Below are positions 57,580-64,000 of a stretch of 64,000 nucleotides of DNA, piece after piece. Every line of letters begins with the position of its first letter. Positions within the stretch are counted from its first letter, which is position 1. The stretch is from assembly GCF_016906535.1 (NCBI RefSeq), contig NC_057385.1, positions 2,728,001 through 2,792,000 of the forward strand, given 5' to 3'. The DNA is from Rhizoctonia solani. Lineage: Eukaryota > Basidiomycota > Agaricomycetes > Cantharellales > Ceratobasidiaceae. The notes under the pieces were generated by a model. It was given only the letters and a program-made list of their open reading frames with translations. It ran no database searches and had not been told where the DNA came from. A program made the translations under genes and the position numbers.

Positions 57580-58805
57580 TATGCTTTGACATGAAGTATG
57601 TAAAGTTGAGGGTATATGCATTGAATAGAAGACTGGTGGCATACTGAAGACGTCGCTGGACCTGTCTGAGCACATTTATATCCCACAGAAAGTAAAGGTG
57701 CGGTCTTCTGACTACTAAAACTTCGCTCAAAATGTGTATTCACTCTTGGCTTCCAAAATTTCAAGAACGCTATTATCATATTTGATTTTCACCCGCAAAC
57801 TACATGTATCATTACATATTAAACCACCAAGACCAAGCAGCAATCTGTGGACAAGCAACCAGTCAGTTACTCAGTATAAAAGAATTGCAAAAAAATCGAA
57901 AAAGAAAACAAAATGCAAGGGCCCTCAGACTTCCAAGGAAGGACATCGAACTCTCAACACGCCGACCCCCTCGCCAACAGTACAGCGCGCATTCGGCCCA
58001 CAGCTCCGTGTTGGTCACTCCTTGCGGAGGGTTCGAGACCCAGGAGCGGGGAATATGTAAAGGGCACAAGGGGGAGTACTCCAAAGGAGGGCGCTAGAGT
58101 GGAAACTGCGAATCGACGGAAAAATTTACATCGTCGGGCGGGGGATGGGATGGGATTGAAGTTTAGAAAAGTGATACTCACAGCTCGGGAGTAAATGCTG
58201 CCAGATGAAGTATAATATAGACTAGAGGATGGGAGTCAGTATGCTTTGCTTCGAATTCCAAAAAAAAAAAGAGGAATGAGATTCAGACGAAAGAACGCTG
58301 GCATGCGTATCAAAAAGCGGGACATGGTCCCTAGCCTGGTTGCGAAACCCGGCACTCTTTTTCTCGGCATGGTCGTGTAAGACGGGGAGAGAATTAATGG
58401 TCATCACAATAGTAGGTTGGGTTTGGATGAGAAATAAAAACAAAGATTGTGGTACGTACCAGGCCGGAAGGAGTGCGGTGAGAGTTGTGAGCGCCTGGAA
58501 GTAGCTTATATACCTTGGCCAAAATTTTAATTCCAATTGAGTTGATGATCAGGGTCTGGTATTCGTCAGCTCATTGTGGTTGGCCATCACGCCCATCATT
58601 TTTCATCAGGAAACAGTTTCATTTGGGCAGCTTTAAGAGAAGCGTGATGGCACACTCGTGAGGGAAGGATAAAAAGAAATGAGTGCAGTTTGAGTCAGGG
58701 AGAGCGAATACTAGGATATACATGGAAAAGAATAACAGGAGAGTAATCACCAAGTTGAATAAAGTAGAGGAAAAGAGCGTCCGTTACCCAAGACAAAGAA
58801 TACAA
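57580..58805. other. Intergenic between convergent GRS1 and ULP1
   Basis: 1.2 kb holding the two 3' UTRs. Overlapping short frames on both strands near 57860-58190 have a GC-rich composition but no recognisable protein pattern. The sequence GGGTTCGAGACCC near 58029 is a perfect hairpin resembling a T-arm, but no cloverleaf can be drawn around it. Confidence 0.4.
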
Positions 58806-60976
58806 CTATATCGACTGCTGGTCCCATAGTTTACCGCGCATAATTTCCAAGATCATGCGCTGTCGAAGGTAGGCCATGTTTTCCTGGCCAAATGCGAATG
58901 GTGCACCTCGGCTGAGACACTCCATATACTGGCAGCTAAAGACCCCACAATCGTAGCCGTTTTCTTGCTGTGGTGCGTCCTAATGAAAGATGTCAGCAAA
59001 TGCGATATAATACAAGAAACGAACCCACATCATCGAAATAATCATCCCATCCCGTAAAGTCAAAGTCCTTTTTCTTTTTATCTTTGTGCTCCTTACTTAG
59101 ATAGTCGCGCAGAATCTGCAATAATGGCACTCAGTAGGTCTCCAACGAACATGAATTGCTGAACAAACCTTGTAGATCTTGCCGCGTTTCCTGCCCATGC
59201 TGTCGTGATACTCGATGCGTTTTTTCTGGAAGTTAATCGCGGCACACGTCCAGTGTGCGTTTCCAAGATTCACAGGAATCAGTACGATATCCTTCTTGAA
59301 GATGTCAATCTATTTCATGAGTCAGCCACAGTCTCAACAAAAGAGACGGCCAGCTTTGTTTACCTTCTTGGTCCATTTCCCGATCCTTGATTTTTCATAT
59401 CCCATGTCTTCCAATTTAGCAAAGAAAAACGTGTTAAAGTAGTGTGCATCCAAGGCTTTGCCCTTGCCCTTTTGAGCCTCTTCCGACCGAGCGAGAATGA
59501 GGGCACCGTAAAAATTGATTACTTCATCGTTGAGCCATTGCGCAGGCTTCAAACGCGCAAGGTCCGAGTCGCTTACTTGCTCTCGAGCAAACTTGGCAAC
59601 TGTGCCGCGTTTCGAAAGTGCGGCGGTCACCTCGGATTGATCTTCTGGGGCTAGGGCTTTGGGTAAGGCCTGAGACTATAAGGTTGCTTAGCGAGAGAAG
59701 AAAACAAACTGCCTGGTAAAACTTACCGGTTCTTCTGAAGCCTTACAGAGCTCCTTTAATTCGTTAATATAATAGGGGAGGTTGTTTGGAATGCGAATGC
59801 TGTATAGACTGTCGGTCGCACGTTTGATTGCTTTTCTCAAAAACTCTGAGCTCAAGTCATCCTGAGAAGGTTGGGCAGACGGATCGGTCTGGAACAAAAG
59901 TTGGTCATAGTGGTCATAGTATTAGACATCCTCAAGACTTACGCGACCAACCTCAGACGCCTGTTTGGGTGTAAGGGGTCGTCGTTGAGATACGTGCTTT
60001 GATACAACTGGCGAGAAATTAAGACCAGAGAATTTGATGATGACATAAGGACGTACCAGCAAACACGCCCCCAGCAGCGTCGATTTTATCTATCCTTGCT
60101 GCATAATTAATGTAATCTAGACAGGAGATACTTATCGTCAAACGATCCACAGCTGGGATAGTGATACCAACCTTTGAACTCGGCCGGAGATTGGCCTGTA
60201 CAACACCATCAGTTTTGGTACAAGAAACGGCACATGGTCTTACCTGCAGATGTTTTCAACGTGAAAAGCTCCTGTATAAGCTTCTGCTTGACCTCTTCTT
60301 GATGCTACGATGTATAGGATAAGCAAATTTGGCTACCGCCGATTTGAATGGTCTACCTGACGATGGCGGATATGCTGCCTCTTGTAGGGCTTCGTAATAC
60401 CGTTTATTACCGCAGTAGAGCCCCCTCTCCTTGGCGAGCGCGAGCTGGATGCTGAAAACGAGTGTGACAGGGTCGGGCTGGCGGTGGTCGAAGTATGGCA
60501 TCCATTTGTCCTACGAGTTGATGGCGACGGTAAAGTTCCATTGTGGCGCTGGAGGTTTTGGAACGGCAACGATGGGTCGGTAGGAGAAGGAGGGAGGGGA
60601 ATTTGAGCAGCATGTGTTGGGCTCGCAGGATCGCCATTCGTAGTGATTCGTCGAGGTTTCCGTTTGGGACGTTTCGAGGGAGGGCTGTGAGAAGGCGGCA
60701 CTGGGGCTGCAATCGATCAGTCCATGAGTAGCAAGATATTTTCAGACACTTACCTGAGAAAGAGCCAGATACGGATCTTACTGTAGCATCAAACCAGGTT
60801 GAGACGGCATTAATTGCAGATTCAAACATGCTCCCCGAGGTGTCAGGATCCTGGTCACAGTGGGTTCGTATCGAGTCATCGAGAATATATTTTTTCCGAT
60901 CATCCATACAGCGTCTGTTACGATTTGGGGACTCGATGTAATCGTGTCGACGCTTGTTTAAGTGAAGGGGAGCCAT
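58806..60976 (-). CDS. ULP1: SUMO-specific cysteine protease ULP1
   Basis: Processes SUMO precursor and removes SUMO from proteins, typically at nuclear pores. Starts MAPLHLNKRRHDYIESPNRN. A long poorly conserved N-terminal region (nuclear-envelope targeting in yeast) includes SIRTHCDQDPDTSGSMFE. The C48 peptidase domain is at the C-terminus: LKPAQWLNDEVINFYGALI, HYFNTFFFAKLE, IVLIPVNLGNAHWTCAAINF with the catalytic His, IEYHDSMG with the Asp, QENGYDCGVFSCQYMECL with the oxyanion Gln and the nucleophilic Cys, and RQRMILEIMRGKLWDQQSI to the TAG at 58806-58808. The catalytic set is complete. Several short introns, including ones splitting the domain near 59320 and 59000. Its start is 259 bp from the divergent Yippee gene. 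Confidence 0.93.
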
Positions 60977-61235
60977 CGACGCGCGGATCCACTGTGGAGG
61001 TCAGCTGTTGTTGCGCCCAAGTTCAAAGTTCTGATCAGCTGAGTCATCTCGGCGCTTAAGAGGTGGGACCATTTATAGGCTCCTTGAGTAGGTCCTCATC
61101 TATCATTTACTACATTGTTCGAGCCGTGAGCTGGACGTACGATACGCAACCCGTAAGCGATCTGCTATCTCCGAGACCTAGCCAATTGTTCTCTACCCCA
61201 GACTATTCCATCTGTAAATCACCTCGGGCGGCAAC

Positions 61236-61726
61236 ATGGGAATGACACATCGCGAGTATCTTTCTTCTCAGCGTATCTATGGCTGCAAGAAGTGCCGAAC
61301 ACACCTAGCTATAGTGGAGAACATGTTGTCGAGAGTGCGCCGTTTATTATTTTTTAATCACATTCTCCAATGACGTTGCTCATGAGTCTTTCAGGCGTTC
61401 AATGGCCAGCATGGTCGGGCATACCTATTTGAGAAAGTGTAAGCCACCTCAGTCTAACGCCTGATCCTCGTGCTCACTTATCCCAGGGTTAACATCAAGA
61501 TAGGCCCTCCCGGCGACCGCCCGATGACAACTGGTCTGCACACCGTTCGTGATATCTACTGCGTCCGGTGCGGTGAAACCCTTGGCTGGAAATATGTGAG
61601 CTCTCTCCGATCTTCTCTGCTCTTCAGTGCTTAATCTTCATCCAGGACAAGGCATATGAGCAAAGCCAGAAATATAAAGAGGGGAAATTCATCCTCGAGC
61701 GCTTCCTGCTCGAAGACGTACAATGA
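61236..61726 (+). CDS. Yippee-like zinc-binding protein (YPEL)
   Basis: Starts [20 protein letters not shown], which is the canonical N-terminus of the family. It continues [13 protein letters not shown], an intron, [15 protein letters not shown], an intron, [15 protein letters not shown] and [20 protein letters not shown], an intron, and [20 protein letters not shown] with LLEDVQ at the TGA (61724-61726). The two CxxC pairs (CKKC and CVRC) bind one zinc ion in a beta-tent fold. The protein is very small and very conserved. Its relatives in animals sit at centrosomes and the nucleolus; the fungal function is unclear. All joins are in phase with no frame break. Confidence 0.95.
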
Positions 61727-62354
61727 ACATCATCTCCCCCCATTTGATCACACTCATCACCCACCCTTACTCCACCAGATACCATCCCGGCATTTGTCTA
61801 GTTCTTGGTTGCAACAACCCTTCACACACCTGTTCACTGATATAATATAGTAGGACCAGCAGTGCCAGCACTCGGCTCCCAGCGAGGTAGCTTCCGATTA
61901 TTGGAACTCTGAAGATCCTGTCGTTGTACGAGTAGCCCATTTTTACTTTGAGGACACACCACTACCGTTCACATCCTCTTGTCCCTTATCGCCTTCCCTC
62001 TAACCTCTCCCTTTGTCGTAGTTCAGCTACCTTCCTTATGTGACATATTTGCCATTTCTGTGGCGTTGAGCCGAGTATCTGAATACAAACTGCAATTCAT
62101 TCGTAGCATCACTTGTTTATTATAATAGCTCGTGTGAACATTATGTTGTCTAGGGACATCCAACTGGTGACATTTCGGTAATCAATTTCCCAAATGACGA
62201 AATTGGTCGGGGCGTTTTGTCAACACTGTAACGCCGATCTCGCCCGAAAAGGAAATATAGTTGTTTTTGAGTCAGGCTCAATTATTCTGCGTACGTGGAG
62301 GTACAACGGGCTTGGGGCCACATGTGTGTTTCTATGAGAACACATTGGCGACTC
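61727..62354. other. Intergenic between convergent YPEL and NTAQ1
   Basis: About 630 bp of 3' flanks. Only short open frames occur and no RNA gene is visible. Confidence 0.45.
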
Positions 62355-63424
62355 TCAGTCCGCCGAAGCTGGGTTGGGGGGTGCGCTTAGCGCACCATCA
62401 CAGTCATTTCCGAGATTTCCGTCTTCCCGCGCATGAAGCCAGCGTAACGACAAAAAGTCATCCATCCGCAGTAATACGGAACCGGGCGCACCTTCTCCCG
62501 GCATATGGACAAACTCATCCATGAGATTGTTGGTTACCCCTCTTGCGCTCGCGCCCGGACCGACGATCGTATTGTACGACGGCGGGGGCATGATATACTG
62601 CATATTCCCTCTGTCGTCCATTTTCATCTGCTAGTTCAAGCCCCTAATTAGCATATATGCGTGTCAAATGGATACGAATCGACAACCATGTGGGACCGGT
62701 CCGAAGCAAACTCTTCGAGATACTGTGAGGCCGGGATTACTCGAAACATACTACATAATAGGGGTAAATTATAAAATGACGTGACCCACGATAAGGCGGG
62801 AGCTCACCTTTGCAATGAGGGTTCGAATGTACCATTGTTAAATAAATGGGGTCGAAACGTGAATGATGTATAATCTGGGGGTATCGTAAAGGTTAATAAG
62901 CCCTAGAACTCTGAGGGTGCATATATACATACCCTTCCATGTAGTCAGTTTTCCCAGGATGGAATCAAAATCCACTACATAAGTCCGATCGGCTACTGCT
63001 AGTCCGGGTTCGTGTTCTCTTGCAGATGTGACCAAGACCATGATGACATGATAATCCCTACAGATATGGTCGGTGAACCTTTTGTGCCTTGTGCTTGTGG
63101 GGTACTGACCACACCACAGGGCAACCAATATCTAGCTTATTTAAGGTCGCTCTTTGTCCCCATATTAGTACCTGTACCCGCCACGGATATAAAAATAGGT
63201 GCATCCAGAGCCTTCAGTCGAGCTTTTTGCAAATGGATCAGAACACACACCGTCTTGGCTTCGTTGGAAAGAAAGACAGCGTAAACATCTTGGAGATGTA
63301 AGGCGCCCGAGTTAACGATCTTTTGACATGCGAGGTATATGTTCTCTTCACAATAGCAAGAGGTATAGGGCGTATTAAGTTCGTCTATAAGTTTTTCAAC
63401 AATAGGATCCAAAAGTGTAGACAT
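62355..63424 (-). CDS. NTAQ1: Protein N-terminal glutamine amidohydrolase NTAQ1
   Basis: Converts N-terminal Gln of proteins to Glu, the first step that sends them into the Arg/N-degron pathway. Starts MSTLLDPIVEKLIDELNTP. The active-site block YTSCYCEENIYLACQKI has the nucleophilic Cys in CYCEENIY. Next VYAVFLSNEAKTV, DYHVIMVL with the catalytic His (WDYHV-type motif), and YVVDFDSILG with the Asp, typical of the VYDFDT position. The C-terminal part gives VIPASQYLEEFASDRSHM, MKMDDRGNMQYIMPPPSY and VLLRMDDFLSLRW, again typical. Exons are split by short introns. The frame runs about 23 residues past the usual end (LHAREDG to NPASAD), which may be a genuine extension or a missed intron or frame shift. 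It is transcribed toward YPEL. Confidence 0.9.
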
Positions 63425-63500
63425 GGCAAGAACAGAAAGAGATCCCCCACAACAGCCATCACAGCACCAAATAACCTAAAACGCCACCAATGTCTCTAGC

Positions 63501-64000
63501 TCACTCTTGCCTCCACTCCATCGGGGTTGACTCTCTCTTAATGTCAACGCCTTCACTTCGGGCACCATCAATAGCAGCTAGTGCATCCCAAGCTGCGGAT
63601 GCATCAACGACCTGATACACATATGCACCATCCGTCCCAAGATGCGACAACCCATCCGCCGGAACATCCGGCTCCATAGTTTGAGGAGTGGTTGTCCCAG
63701 GTGTTCCTTCGACCGGTGGAGTCGCGGCGCCGGCATCACGTTCAGCTTTGAGTGTTCACCCTTCGCTGATCTTCTTTCTTTCGTCGTTAGCGGCCTCGGC
63801 TTTCCGAACATTCTCAGCTTCGTTTGCCTCTATTGCCGCCTTTGCATGTGCCTCTTCTTTGGCATCCAAGGCCCATTGCTCGGCCATGAATTCCGGGTAG
63901 CGTTCTTGCAAGGGCCGCCAGGTTGGGTTTGAACCCTCTTGTTTCACGCTGGGAGTACTATCTGTGGATTCAAGTAACGCATCAATGTCGTCCGGTGGCC
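63501..64000 (-). CDS. C-terminal part of a coiled-coil protein, unknown
   Basis: The gene enters from the right edge. It reads PPDDIDALLESTDSTPSVKQ, WRPLQERYPEFMAEQWALD, then an Ala/Glu/Lys helix (AKEEAHAKAAIEANEAEN) that should be a single long coiled coil. The same frame continues after an in-frame TGA (63756-63758) as TLKAERDAGAATPPVEGTPG and AYVYQVVDASAAWDALAAID, ending TPMEWRQE at a stop at 63501-63503. Because the composition after the TGA is still protein-like and in frame, the stop is probably a point change or a sequence error. No family recognised. Confidence 0.5.

Noticed and set aside
58020..58050. GGGTTCGAGACCC hairpin resembling a tRNA T-arm
   Set aside because: The loop is too short for a normal T-arm and no cloverleaf fits the surrounding 100 bases.
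1..64000. CRISPR arrays, bacterial operons, prophage or rRNA genes
   Set aside because: No regularly spaced repeats, no Shine-Dalgarno-linked gene runs and no rRNA-like sequence. The window is intron-rich fungal DNA.

Overview
The window is nuclear DNA of a filamentous fungus, most likely an agaricomycete basidiomycete. A Rhizoctonia/Ceratobasidium-type genome is my best guess, but that is inference. The reasons are: genes cut by many short GT-AG introns of roughly 45-75 nt, some with textbook branch sites (TACTAAC near 17750); genes packed on both strands with gaps often under 500 bp; and families restricted to or typical of fungi (SHR3, Zn2Cys6 factor, CBS-PB1 membrane protein). There are no operons, CRISPR arrays or bacterial signals.

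Layout. 0-8 kb (+): end of an uncharacterised protein with a Tyr/Pro/Gln-rich tail, a formamidopyrimidine-DNA glycosylase and RNase P subunit POP1. 8-21 kb (mostly -): tRNA-Arg(ACG), a CBS/PB1 membrane protein, DNA ligase I, a multi-pass membrane protein, a SET-TAD3 fusion and a Zn2Cys6 regulator. 21-26 kb: gene-poor. 26-31 kb (-): a proline-rich coiled-coil protein and a CCDC137-like protein whose first intron is about 1.3 kb. 31-35 kb: gene-poor with two more tRNA-Arg(ACG) and a possible membrane-protein relic. 35-52 kb: a second membrane-protein paralogue (+), CDC25 (-), SEN34 (+), EI24 (-), SHR3 (-), SRV2/CAP (+) and a PhoD-like phosphatase (+). 52-64 kb: a ubiquitin E2 (-), GRS1 (+), ULP1 (-), a Yippee protein (+), NTAQ1 (-) and a partial coiled-coil protein (-).

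Most genes are unrelated housekeeping genes. One theme recurs: POP1 (5' maturation), SEN34 (intron excision), TAD3 (A34-to-I editing) and three intron-bearing tRNA-Arg(ACG), a tRNA needing all three activities, lie in the same 64 kb. Cell-cycle and protein-turnover functions (CDC25, DNA ligase I, ULP1, E2, NTAQ1) are also represented.

Caution: about half of the clear genes carry one or more single-base frame breaks, nearly all at short homopolymers and nearly all shortening them. This looks more like residual sequencing error than gene decay, so several coding spans are given as whole loci, not clean exon chains. The most unusual item is a poly(A) run at 52961-52982 flanked by a perfect 16-bp direct repeat just upstream of the E2 start codon. 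It looks like a retroposition footprint reduced to little more than its tail.
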